Below, piece by piece: positions 19,302 through 27,619 of a DNA stretch of 64,000 bases. The notes beneath the pieces are model-generated. The model did not search any database. It worked only from the letters and a program-made list of their open reading frames with translations, and had not been told where the DNA came from. A program made the position numbers and the translations under genes. The DNA comes from Agarivorans gilvus (GTDB lineage Bacteria > Pseudomonadota > Gammaproteobacteria > Enterobacterales > Celerinatantimonadaceae), in NCBI RefSeq assembly GCF_001420915.1, contig NZ_CP013021.1:568001-632000 (forward strand), read 5' to 3'. Each line of letters starts with the position of its first letter. Positions within the stretch are counted from its first letter, which is position 1.

Positions 19302-19361
19302 CGAAATAAAATCATGCTGTTAACGGTCTAGCTAACTAAGTCTTGTACTAAGAGAACCACT

Positions 19362-21503
19362 ATGTCACTGCGCAAACTCGCTCTTTTTGTTCTTATCATC
19401 CTCGCCATAGCCGCTTTCTGGTGGTTTGATCTTAACCAATGGCTTAGCTTCGATACGATAAAGCAGCATCAGCAAGCACTACTAGATCACGTTGATCAAC
19501 GACCACTGCTGGCCGCACTGTTATTTTTTATCATTTATATCGTGGCAACAGCCCTGTCGATCCCCGGCGCAGCCTTGCTGACGCTATTGGCCGGTGCCTT
19601 ATTTGGCGTGGCTCAGGGTGTACTGATTGTGTCCTTCGCCAGTACTATCGGCGCAAGTCTTGCCTTTATTGCCGCCCGCTATTTATTTCGCTCTAGCATC
19701 GAAACACGCTATGCCAACAAACTACACAAGATCAATCAAGGCATAAACCAAGATGGCGCTTTTTACTTATTCAGCCTGAGGTTAATTCCTATCTTTCCAT
19801 TTTTTCTGATCAACTTAGTGATGGCACTCACCCAATTACGCTTAAAAACCTACTATTGGGTTAGCCAAGTGGGCATGCTGCCCGCCACTATTGTTTACGT
19901 GAATGCTGGCACCGAGTTGGCTAAACTCAACAGCCTATCGGGGATCTTATCTCCCTCCTTAATCATTGCCTTTAGTTTATTGGCGCTGCTTCCCTACTTC
20001 AGCAAGGGGTTTATTAATCGGCTTAAGCGACAACGCGTCTACGCGGGCTTTAGTAAACCCAAGCAGTTCGATAACAACTTAACCGTGATTGGTGCCGGCG
20101 CTGGTGGCTTGGTTAGCGCCTACATAGCCGCCACGGTTAAAGCCAAAGTGAGCTTGATTGAAAAACACCGCATGGGTGGTGACTGCTTAAATACCGGTTG
20201 TGTGCCCTCTAAGGCCTTAATTCGCTGTGCCAAGTTTGCTTATCAAGCTAAACACGCAGACGAATTTGGTTATCAGGCAAGTGCCCAACTGCCCGACTTC
20301 GGCGAAGTGATGGCAAGAGTAAAACAAGTGATCGCAGAGATTGAACCGCATGACTCGGTAGAGCGTTATCAACAACTTGGGGTTGAGTGTATTCAAGGCG
20401 AAGCCTACATTCATAGCCCTTGGGAAATCGAAGTGAACGGCCAGCGCATTACCAGCCAAAACATTGTAATAGCCACCGGCGCTCGCCCTGCGGTGCCACC
20501 CATTCCCGGCTTGACCGAAATAGATTACTTAACCTCTGACACTCTATGGCAATTAGAGCAGCGCCCAGAACAGCTTTTAGTATTAGGCGGCGGCCCTATT
20601 GGCTGTGAACTTAGCCAGAGTTTTTCCCGCTTAGGCTCGCGCGTCACAATGGTGGAAATGGCCGAGCACTTGTTGGTAAGAGAAGATGATGAAGTGAGCC
20701 AGTTAATCGAACAGCAATTTCGCCTAGAAGGCATAGAGCTATTTCTAGGCTGGAAGGCTCAGGCCTTTGAGCGCGAAGATGGACGAAGCAAGGTCATTCT
20801 TGACAAAGATGGCCAGCAGCACACTCTGTATTTTGACAAGCTTATTTTAGCACTGGGCCGCGTGGCCAATACCCAAGGCTTTGGCTTGGAACAACTAGGC
20901 ATAGAAAACAATGACAACGGCACCATTGCGGTAAATGCCCATTTGCAAACCAAATACCCCAATATTTTCGCCGTGGGCGATGTGGCCGGCCCCTACCAGT
21001 TTACCCATGTTGCCGCCCACCAAGCTTGGTATGCGGCAGTAAATGCGCTATTTGGCGCAGTAAAAAAGTTTAAAGCCGACTATCGAGTGATCCCCGCCGC
21101 CACCTATACCCACCCCGAGGTTGCCCGAGTCGGCTTAAACGAACAGCTAGCTAAAGCTCAGGGAATCGATTATGAAGTCAGCCGTTACCAGCTAGCGGAG
21201 TTAGACCGCGCCATCACCGATGGAGCCAAGCAAGGTTTTATCAAGGTTCTCACCGTGCCCGGCAAAGACAAAATACTCGGTGCGACCATTGTCGGCGAAC
21301 AGGCAGGTGAAATGCTGGCTGAATTTAGCCTAGCCATGAAACACAACCTAGGTTTAAACAAGATCCTCGGCACTATTCACGCCTATCCCACCATGATGGA
21401 AGCCAACAAATATGTGGCGGGAGAATGGAAAAGAAACCACGCTCCACAAAAAGTGCTTCACTATTTAAGCCAGTATTTTCGCTGGAGCCGCGGCGCTAGT
21501 TAG
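19362..21503 (+). CDS. TVP38/TMEM64 membrane domain fused to mercuric-reductase-like flavoprotein
   Basis: A 713-residue fusion. Residues about 1-225 form a TVP38/DedA-superfamily membrane domain with several helices (GAALLTLLAGALFG, SLRLIPIFPFFLIN). Residues about 240-705 are a class-I pyridine-nucleotide disulfide oxidoreductase: FAD motif GAGAGGLVSA, redox cysteines in CLNTGC (about 274-279), NAD(P) motif GGGPIGCELS, a second FAD motif FAVGDVAG, and a C-terminal dimerisation domain. It lacks the Cys pair that MerA carries at its C-terminus, so mercury reduction is not supported. The fusion is found in many proteobacteria. The electron acceptor, perhaps something in the membrane, is unknown. 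It lies 60 bases after mobB. Confidence 0.85.
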   Translation: MSLRKLALFVLIILAIAAFWWFDLNQWLSFDTIKQHQQALLDHVDQRPLLAALLFFIIYIVATALSIPGAALLTLLAGALFGVAQGVLIVSFASTIGASLAFIAARYLFRSSIETRYANKLHKINQGINQDGAFYLFSLRLIPIFPFFLINLVMALTQLRLKTYYWVSQVGMLPATIVYVNAGTELAKLNSLSGILSPSLIIAFSLLALLPYFSKGFINRLKRQRVYAGFSKPKQFDNNLTVIGAGAGGLVSAYIAATVKAKVSLIEKHRMGGDCLNTGCVPSKALIRCAKFAYQAKHADEFGYQASAQLPDFGEVMARVKQVIAEIEPHDSVERYQQLGVECIQGEAYIHSPWEIEVNGQRITSQNIVIATGARPAVPPIPGLTEIDYLTSDTLWQLEQRPEQLLVLGGGPIGCELSQSFSRLGSRVTMVEMAEHLLVREDDEVSQLIEQQFRLEGIELFLGWKAQAFEREDGRSKVILDKDGQQHTLYFDKLILALGRVANTQGFGLEQLGIENNDNGTIAVNAHLQTKYPNIFAVGDVAGPYQFTHVAAHQAWYAAVNALFGAVKKFKADYRVIPAATYTHPEVARVGLNEQLAKAQGIDYEVSRYQLAELDRAITDGAKQGFIKVLTVPGKDKILGATIVGEQAGEMLAEFSLAMKHNLGLNKILGTIHAYPTMMEANKYVAGEWKRNHAPQKVLHYLSQYFRWSRGAS

Positions 21504-21508
21504 TGTGA

Positions 21509-21526
21509 GTGTATCTGCTGATACAC
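21509..21526. terminator. small hairpin between the flavoprotein gene and the NACHT gene
   Basis: A seven-base stem, GTGTATC and GATACAC with loop TGCT, begins just after the flavoprotein stop. No T run follows, so termination is only plausible. It marks the boundary between ordinary chromosome and the AT-rich insertion. Confidence 0.35.
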
Positions 21527-21545
21527 ACCTGAGGGCCTTGATTTG

Positions 21546-22685
21546 TTACGTTAATTCTTCAACCAACATTTGGAATTCGCTTGACGGACTACCTTGCTCG
21601 ATATAGTCAATTACTGTTTTGTAGTTTTCACAAATTCTATATTGCTTCATTGTAGGTTTTTTAGGATCTTTGTAGTTTTTGATAACACCTTTATCTAAAA
21701 GCTGTCGCAACAACTTAACAGCAGACAGTTTTTTTCTGACCTCTTCCTGCTTTCGCGGATAGAAATTTCCCCGCTGATAGAAGAGTTTAAAAACTTTTTC
21801 TAATTCTGATTTTATAGCTTCTTGCGTACTCTCAGATTCATGTTGTTTTTCTGATAACAAATGCTGTATTGCAGTCAGGTCGCAACTACTACTAAAAACA
21901 CCCTCTGGTATCCTATAGTTAACCCCTACTCTCGGATCTATGCCTTTAAATATAGAATCATGAAAAACAGTTTTATCATCCATATTGCATTCCCAAAAGT
22001 ATTCATAGTTATTAAATGTACAACCTACCAACTCCTTTCCCCTAAAATCAAATGTTGGCTTTGACGTGGAAGAACCAAATATGTCGACTAGACAAACCCC
22101 GACTAATTTTCCGTCTACACCGAATAGTTTTTCTAACAAATCAGTTCTTGAGCTCAAATTAGATTGCCTTTCGCTTCCCTTTTGAAGAATGGTCAAAAGA
22201 AATGAAACAACCGATGAAACAAAAACTTCATAATTCACGCCTTCAATTTTTTCCACTGCCTCAATTATCTCAATGCAAAAAATAATTAGCTCATCATCAA
22301 GTATTAGCTTTTCCGCAACAGACTCAGTAAAACTACTATCATACTTTAAATAACCACTTACGATCCTAACCAGCTCCTCATCAACCCCACTCAACTCTTT
22401 TTGTTTAAAAAAATAATAGACTAAAAGTCCTTTAAAGTAAGTATCAAAAACATCATACCTAAAATAAATCATATTATTTTCACACTGAACCAGAGGGTGA
22501 CCTTTTATCTTCTCAATTAGCGAGTTGTCAAAATCCTTTATTATATTTATAAGTTCTTGTTTAATATCATATAAGTTAATTCCATTCTGTTTATTAGCAG
22601 ATATTCTAATAAATAGCTCTATCTGCTGGTCAATTGACATACTTTCTAATTTTATTATTTCCCGCCGGCAAACCTGAGAAATCAA
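21546..22685 (-). CDS. C-terminal part of the AlbA-NACHT protein (displaced by frameshift)
   Basis: A 379-residue open frame beginning with TTG and no ribosome site. It is best read as the C-terminal third of the NACHT gene upstream. In this frame the coding sense extends back past the TTG, through residues reading TPFQSKYLIPEEHTDQ, into the region where the upstream frame is still open. Adding one A to the A5 run at 22740-22744 would join the two into 983 residues. The first part is helical (SMSIDQQIELFIRIS, FRYDVFDTYFKGLLVYYFF), as expected after a STAND NTPase. Around 21945-22055 there are pentapeptide-like steps (ELVGC, TVFHD, SIFKG). The end is basic and helical. No function of its own is assigned. 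Codon use is AT-rich, unlike the neighbours. Confidence 0.7.
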   Translation of the reverse strand: MISQVCRREIIKLESMSIDQQIELFIRISANKQNGINLYDIKQELINIIKDFDNSLIEKIKGHPLVQCENNMIYFRYDVFDTYFKGLLVYYFFKQKELSGVDEELVRIVSGYLKYDSSFTESVAEKLILDDELIIFCIEIIEAVEKIEGVNYEVFVSSVVSFLLTILQKGSERQSNLSSRTDLLEKLFGVDGKLVGVCLVDIFGSSTSKPTFDFRGKELVGCTFNNYEYFWECNMDDKTVFHDSIFKGIDPRVGVNYRIPEGVFSSSCDLTAIQHLLSEKQHESESTQEAIKSELEKVFKLFYQRGNFYPRKQEEVRKKLSAVKLLRQLLDKGVIKNYKDPKKPTMKQYRICENYKTVIDYIEQGSPSSEFQMLVEELT

Positions 22686-22708
22686 TTGATCAGTATGCTC
22701 TTCTGGAA

Positions 22709-24496
22709 TTAAATACTTACTCTGGAAAGGGGTTTGTTCTTTTTGGCTACATCTTTCGAGTTAATTAAGTATCCAATCATATCAAGTAAAAAAGGAATGT
22801 AAGTTTTATTACCAATTCCGTTTGATGGTGAAGAAACTTCGATAGCCAAATCATCGGCCATAGCCATAGCCTTTTGAACTTTTTTTACATCACCTTTTAG
22901 TTTTTGTTCAAAAAAGTCATTTGCTAAGTTTTCGTTAAATGCTTTGAGTGTTATCTTGGGTAGAAGTATTTTCTTGCCGACTTCATTCCAAAAATGATCT
23001 CGACAAGTAATAAGTACTTTTGTTTTATGTAGGCCAGAAGAGTACTCTTCAAATATTGAGGTTATAAATTGCTCTACATCAAATTTATCTCCAAGCTTAG
23101 CAATTACTTCATCTATGCCATCAAGAACAACAATTAAGCTCCCATTATCAATAGATAGTTGAAGTGACTCTTTGTCAAATCTAGCCCCCTCAATTTCGTC
23201 AGCGTCCATCAATGCTTTATAAAAATCAAAGACATCTGAAACCTTATTATCAATACTGAAGTTTCTAGATAGCTCGCTTATAATTTCTTTTGAATCTATA
23301 AATAATATTCCGGCCTCTTGGTTTTCTTCTTTCACCGAATCTAAAAACTGTTTAGCTAACGTAGTCTTACCTATTCCTCCGTGTCCACTAACAACGAAAA
23401 GAGGCTCGTTTTCTGAATTAAACCAGTCTTTGAGTCTATCTATTGCAGGCAAATCAAAAGCATCATCTTCATCGTAAAGGCCGTTTACGTAAACAGGCAA
23501 ATTAAACTTTTCAAATGGTAAAATACAATCCTTGTACAAGTGCTCATAACCAAACTCATCAATAAAGTAAACGTAATCAGAGTTAAATAGCCTTTTAATG
23601 TTCATTTTTCTTCGTTCGACATCTTTTATCTTAGGCCGGTCAATTAGTACAATTGCGACTGAAAAGTTACTAATCAAGTTTTTCTTTTTTATTTCACCCT
23701 TAGTTCTCCCTTGATTTGAAGAGTCGTGTATGTAAATAAACTCTCTCAAACCAGAAAACCCATCCTCTAGTCTATATACCTCATATATTATATTTTCTTT
23801 CCAGTTTCTCTCTTTAACAGGAAACTTTTCAGCCAACGAAAAACTTGAGTTTTTATCAATAAACAATTGAATTGTTTTTTCAATTGACTTCTCTGATGTA
23901 GACAATTCATCATCTGGATTTAGCTTTTTAAAAAGTGTGGAGTCTTTATATTTAGAAAATTCACTTTTCAGATTTTCAATTTCATAGGGCGTTGCTGTAC
24001 GAACCTCATCTGTTTTCTGACCTTTTCTTATTAAAACAGCCCCTTCGTCTAGGTGACGGGTCTTAGTCTTGAGTTGTCTTTTTAATTCAATTAAATTAAC
24101 AGGACTCGGAATTTCGAAAACTAACAACGTGTTTGATTCAATCGATATTTGGTGAACATAAACATCTACAAGTGCTGGCCTTGTGAAATTTTCTAGCTTT
24201 TGCAAGAGCATTTTTTTGAAGGCACTCAGGTTTTTCAACTGCTTTATTTTATCTATGGCGATGCTGTATAAATTTTCCTCTTCTTCTGAAAACCCAAAAA
24301 TTAGATAGCGATGCTCACCAACCTTATTGAGATACCCATTCGCTAAAGAAACCAGATCTTTGATCAGTTCCCCCCACTTATCTGCCATCTCTTCACTGGG
24401 CGTAGAGTCATCCCAATACCACTGCCTTTTAAACTCTAACGTTGGGGACTCTTCTCTTTTCAGAAGAACAGAAATATCCTCTTTCATTCTTTGCAT
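22709..24496 (-). CDS. Schlafen/AlbA_2 - NACHT NTPase, N-terminal part (candidate defence protein)
   Basis: A 595-residue frame. Residues about 1-140 resemble the Schlafen AlbA_2 nucleic-acid-binding domain (SPTLEFKRQW, LVSLANGYLN, RYLIFGFSEEEE). A middle region (about 190-340) is not recognised. Residues about 360-560 form a NACHT STAND NTPase: Walker A SGHGGIGKTTLAKQF (about 367-380), Walker B with the NACHT form VVLDGIDEV (about 457-465), and sensor-like VLITCRDHFW. The frame stops prematurely after MIGYLINSKDVAKKNK, where a frameshift leads into the following frame. Proteins of this plan are often antiphage sensors that oligomerise on infection; that role is inference. The gene is markedly AT-rich and inserted between housekeeping genes, pointing to transfer. 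Confidence 0.8.
   Translation of the reverse strand: MQRMKEDISVLLKREESPTLEFKRQWYWDDSTPSEEMADKWGELIKDLVSLANGYLNKVGEHRYLIFGFSEEEENLYSIAIDKIKQLKNLSAFKKMLLQKLENFTRPALVDVYVHQISIESNTLLVFEIPSPVNLIELKRQLKTKTRHLDEGAVLIRKGQKTDEVRTATPYEIENLKSEFSKYKDSTLFKKLNPDDELSTSEKSIEKTIQLFIDKNSSFSLAEKFPVKERNWKENIIYEVYRLEDGFSGLREFIYIHDSSNQGRTKGEIKKKNLISNFSVAIVLIDRPKIKDVERRKMNIKRLFNSDYVYFIDEFGYEHLYKDCILPFEKFNLPVYVNGLYDEDDAFDLPAIDRLKDWFNSENEPLFVVSGHGGIGKTTLAKQFLDSVKEENQEAGILFIDSKEIISELSRNFSIDNKVSDVFDFYKALMDADEIEGARFDKESLQLSIDNGSLIVVLDGIDEVIAKLGDKFDVEQFITSIFEEYSSGLHKTKVLITCRDHFWNEVGKKILLPKITLKAFNENLANDFFEQKLKGDVKKVQKAMAMADDLAIEVSSPSNGIGNKTYIPFLLDMIGYLINSKDVAKKNKPLSRVSI
22739..22745 (-). other. frameshift site C AAA AAG in the NACHT gene
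   Basis: Read on the minus strand in the upstream frame, the codons are GCC AAA AAG AAC, and a -1 shift here enters the downstream frame. One extra A in the run (A6 instead of A5) gives a seamless protein. The site resembles the slippery A AAA AAG used in bacterial -1 frameshifting but has C in the first position, so deletion or sequencing error is more likely. Confidence 0.65.
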
Positions 24497-25000
24497 TCCT
24501 TGCTAATTTTTCACCATATAAATGATGTTTAATACTTATACAGCCGCATAACATTTGTATAATGCTCATGCGCATTTAATAAATGCTATTAACTCAGCCT
24601 CGCCTCAGCGAAGCCCTTGATTAATAACAACTCTATCAGAATGGTATGATATAAACGAGCAGCAAAACCGGAAACGTGTATATTGTGAGAGCTGGGTAGC
24701 TAAGGCCTACACACTGCGTGCGTTTATCTTGCAATAACAACAGTGTATGACTTGCTTGGCCAACTTAGCTGAAGGGTTTGAGCGAAGCCAAAGGCAGGAG
24801 CAACAATAACAGCCTGCATTAAGTTTTTTGCTGCCAAGAGTTGGCGTAAATCGGCGTGAATAATCATTATCAGGGAAGCGATTGAACAGTTGAACATTGG
24901 CGAGAATAAGGCTTGGCAAAGCAAACATCGCCTCCCCTCAACAAAGCGTAGCTAAAGGGAGAGAGATATTAGCTTTGCAGCAAGCATTTTAGGTATCGCC
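24497..25000. other. 500-base region without a supportable gene, flank of the AT-rich insertion
   Basis: Between the NACHT gene start and the truncated haemoglobin gene I see no convincing gene. Short open frames on the minus strand at about 24707-24928 have no ribosome site and unnatural composition. An imperfect inverted repeat (CTCCC... AAAGGGAG) lies at about 24931-24961. The base composition returns toward the chromosomal norm from about 24590 on, so the insertion edge may be near there. It may hold a degenerate or repeated element found elsewhere in the genome, which cannot be tested here. Confidence 0.4.
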
Positions 25001-25360
25001 TCATAGGCTGACTATTTCCGGCTTCATACTATAAAGAACGAACAATACCTCTTCTTTCTCTCGCTGGCCTACATCGTTTTTATTAAGCGCCTCTAAGGCA
25101 TCGTCTAATACAGCAAGAAACTCTTCACCGCTAATATTCATACCTTTATGTGTCGCCACCATATCCTTACCTTGGTAAACGTTGGGGCCTCCGGTACCGG
25201 CAATAAAAAACGTAGCTGCGCCATTTTTTAAAGCCGCTACATTGCTGTTTGCATACCTTGGCGAGATTTTGGGGTTTGCCAGATGAATATCTACCAAATC
25301 ACCGGCTAACTTGGTGATTCCTTCTGTGCCACCTAAACGAACATACAATGAATCAGACAT
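25001..25360 (-). CDS. group 1 truncated haemoglobin
   Basis: A 119-residue 2-on-2 globin that binds haem and O2 or NO; likely roles are NO detoxification or oxygen and redox handling. It starts SLYVRLGGTEGITKLAGD, the helix A/B pattern of the family. It carries GGPNVYQGKDMVATHKGMNIS, in which the His of the THKG motif is the proximal haem ligand (about residue 70). The length is typical of group I (TrHbN-like). A good ribosome site, AAAGGAGGAAGATAT, precedes the ATG. It is monocistronic. Confidence 0.9.
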   Translation of the reverse strand: MSDSLYVRLGGTEGITKLAGDLVDIHLANPKISPRYANSNVAALKNGAATFFIAGTGGPNVYQGKDMVATHKGMNISGEEFLAVLDDALEALNKNDVGQREKEEVLFVLYSMKPEIVSL

Positions 25361-25566
25361 ATCTTCCTCCTTTAAAGAAGTACTCTATGAGGATAGTTCA
25401 CCCCGCTTAAATGCCATACAAATGTACTTGGCGAGAAGCCTAGTTGTGATTTGGTGAGGTATACAAATGAATACAGCTAGCCATTAGCCTGCTGCAAACT
25501 CGCCTACAGTGGGGCTTAAGGCTGTGGTAATACGAGATAGAGACTACAGATTTCTATTTGTCTCAC

Positions 25567-26049
25567 TTATACGACAAGGGGTTTAATCATTAGCTGGGCT
25601 GCTTCGCCATAACTTGGGTCAACCGGCTGATTCACTGTTGTGAATCCTTGCTTCTGCCAAAACGGGAATGAGTCTTGTACCGCTACCAACATAATTTGCT
25701 GGTAGCCTTTAGCCAGGGCCGTCTTAAGGAGGTGAGTAAACAAACTTTTGCCAATACCTCTACCCGCTGCTGCTTTCGCCACGGCAAGGTCATGTAAAAA
25801 CAGTACCGAAGCTTGGCTGTTGGTTGTTAAGGGCTTAAATAGTTTAGGCGGGGTTTGCCCATGCCAAGCATGAGCCAGCAAGTAGCCGATAACTTCGCCC
25901 TGCTCTTGATATATGAAGCAGCTGTCTGGTGAATTTAACCACTTACTCTTCAACACTTGCAGCGTTTCTGGCTCTACAGACAAATACACTTGCCCTTGTA
26001 ATTCAACTATCTGCGGCCAGTTAACATCCACAATCTTTTGTATTGGCAT
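25567..26049 (-). CDS. GNAT family N-acetyltransferase
   Basis: A 160-residue acetyl-CoA-dependent acetyltransferase. The acetyl-CoA-binding motif A is visible as LHDLAVAKAAAGRGIGKSLF (about residues 84-103), with the Q/R-x-x-G-x-G/A pattern. The motif B end follows as MLVAVQDSFPFWQKQGF. The substrate is unknown; the closest general type is the small-molecule or RimI-like class. It is an isolated gene with AT-rich intergenic sequence on both sides. Confidence 0.88.
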   Translation of the reverse strand: MPIQKIVDVNWPQIVELQGQVYLSVEPETLQVLKSKWLNSPDSCFIYQEQGEVIGYLLAHAWHGQTPPKLFKPLTTNSQASVLFLHDLAVAKAAAGRGIGKSLFTHLLKTALAKGYQQIMLVAVQDSFPFWQKQGFTTVNQPVDPSYGEAAQLMIKPLVV

Positions 26050-26104
26050 TTACATCTATTACCTTCATTTAAAAAAAACGAGCATGGCTAAGCTTGCTAC
26101 GTTA

Positions 26105-26470
26105 CTAATTATTTTCAGTCGTGGCCGCTTGCATTGGCTTCACATATTCACAGCGGCCATCTTCTAGGTAATGACCACAGACAAAATACTGATCCTTCCA
26201 CAGGATCTTCTCAGGATTCCACATGTTCGTATTATTAAAAACGCATGCACACGGTTGTTCGCTCATAATTTCACTGATTTTTCGACTGGTTTTTTTTGGT
26301 TTTTTGGCTTCATCTCGCTGCTTTATAGCTTCCATAAGCCTAGCCTTGGCTCGCTCAGTCTCAGTTCTTAGTGCTGGCGATTGGTTTAGCTCTGTATCCT
26401 GCTGTGAGTAAGCAGCAGGGCTGGTGATTAAAGGAAGCAACAGCAGAACAAGACAAATAACATTTTTCAT
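26105..26470 (-). CDS. small secreted protein of unknown function
   Basis: A 121-residue protein with a clear signal peptide (MKNVICLVLLLLPLITSPAAYS, cleavage about residue 22). A charged helical stretch follows (about 35-65). The C-terminal part holds four cysteines (CAC, VCGH, GRCEY), which could form disulfides in the periplasm. The ribosome site AAGAGGTAAAAA is good. I do not recognise the family. It lies 72 bases downstream of the membrane protein gene and could be co-transcribed with it. Confidence 0.65.
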   Translation of the reverse strand: MKNVICLVLLLLPLITSPAAYSQQDTELNQSPALRTETERAKARLMEAIKQRDEAKKPKKTSRKISEIMSEQPCACVFNNTNMWNPEKILWKDQYFVCGHYLEDGRCEYVKPMQAATTENN

Positions 26471-26542
26471 TTTTTACCTCTTAAACTGAAAAACACTTAA
26501 CGGCATGACCAGCAGCTATAAAAATAGACATTAGCTAAAGCA

Positions 26543-27571
26543 CTATGCTTTTGCTTCTAATAACTCGCGTAAAGCAGTAGGCAATATGGCGCGAGTTTTT
26601 TGAGTAATGGCTTGTTCGTGCTTTTGCCATAACACCCCAAGATAAACGATGGCTAAGCCAATGGCGCTTAAGACCACCGGAAATAACCAGCTGTCTTTAA
26701 ATACGCTAAAGGCTAAATAACCCAGGTAGCTGCAAGCACCCAGTGCGCCACATACCACAAAAATTCGCCGCACTAATAATACACCTATACCTATCATGCT
26801 GAGGTTAATGCACAAATAGAAGAACTTTGACAGCTCACTGTTGGAGTGCATCGAAGACAAACTGCCCCAAAACGCCAATACCCCAAACAGGTAGATCCAA
26901 AAAGCATAATCGGCTTGTTTACGAGTGCGAATGTCCACCCAAAAGGCTAAACCAATCATTAATAGTCCTGAATATAGCGAGACCAGTTTTCGTAATTCCC
27001 AGGAATAATCGCCGCCCGAGAGCATGGCACTGATATCCATACTCATATACCAAAGCGTGGCAGCGATAGGCATAAACAAGAAGGGATATTTATATTTCCA
27101 AGCAATCACCGCCCCCACTGCTAGGGTGGCCAGTTCCATATATAACCAATGCCATTGAATGTAACGATGATAGTCTTGATAAACGCTATTATCGGGCCAC
27201 AGCCCTAAGTAAACTTGCAAACCATATACAGCCAAAGGCGTTAAACACACCACAAAGGTGGCGCAAATACCGGCGGGAATATTGAGCTGCTTAGCTGCAA
27301 AAACGCTGCTAAGTTTCAAACCCAAGGCCGCATAAATGCAGCAAATAACCAAGATCCCGCCGCCGCCAAAGGCCTCCCAGCCCAGCGTCATAAATATGCT
27401 CATTGCGCCAATGGCGATCAACCCGCCAAAATAATAAAGCACATGGGTAAAGTTGAATCTGGGTGTGTCTTTGGCTTGTTCGCTTAAGTACTGGTACAGC
27501 GCTTCTGCCTGTTCAGCTGAAATGATATTTTCGGCCGCAGCGGCGGCTAAGTGCTTTTTGCTTACATCCAT
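26543..27571 (-). CDS. multi-pass membrane protein (DUF2157-like)
   Basis: A 342-residue protein with a short soluble N-terminus (residues about 1-38, containing a NIISAEQAEALYQYL helix) followed by about ten membrane helices. The N-terminal helix motif before the membrane part resembles DUF2157 and related bacterial membrane families of unknown function. The charged C-terminal tail is short. No catalytic motif is seen. It sits 48 bases downstream of the PfpI-family gene. Confidence 0.65.
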   Translation of the reverse strand: MDVSKKHLAAAAAENIISAEQAEALYQYLSEQAKDTPRFNFTHVLYYFGGLIAIGAMSIFMTLGWEAFGGGGILVICCIYAALGLKLSSVFAAKQLNIPAGICATFVVCLTPLAVYGLQVYLGLWPDNSVYQDYHRYIQWHWLYMELATLAVGAVIAWKYKYPFLFMPIAATLWYMSMDISAMLSGGDYSWELRKLVSLYSGLLMIGLAFWVDIRTRKQADYAFWIYLFGVLAFWGSLSSMHSNSELSKFFYLCINLSMIGIGVLLVRRIFVVCGALGACSYLGYLAFSVFKDSWLFPVVLSAIGLAIVYLGVLWQKHEQAITQKTRAILPTALRELLEAKA

Positions 27572-27619
27572 GTATTGTCTCTCTACTAGCAGCGCCTTAA
27601 TGATTAGCCGAAGCGCGTA

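Noticed and set aside
19362..21503. Mercuric reductase and a mer operon
   Set aside because: The protein lacks the C-terminal Cys pair and N-terminal metal-binding domain, and no other mer gene is near.
21546..22685. Separate second gene forming a two-gene operon with the NACHT gene
   Set aside because: The frame keeps coding sense upstream of its TTG start, there is no ribosome site, and one added base joins both parts exactly.
24707..24928. Two overlapping short open frames on the minus strand next to the NACHT gene
   Set aside because: No ribosome site, unnatural composition (many Cys and Ser), two frames competing for the same bases.
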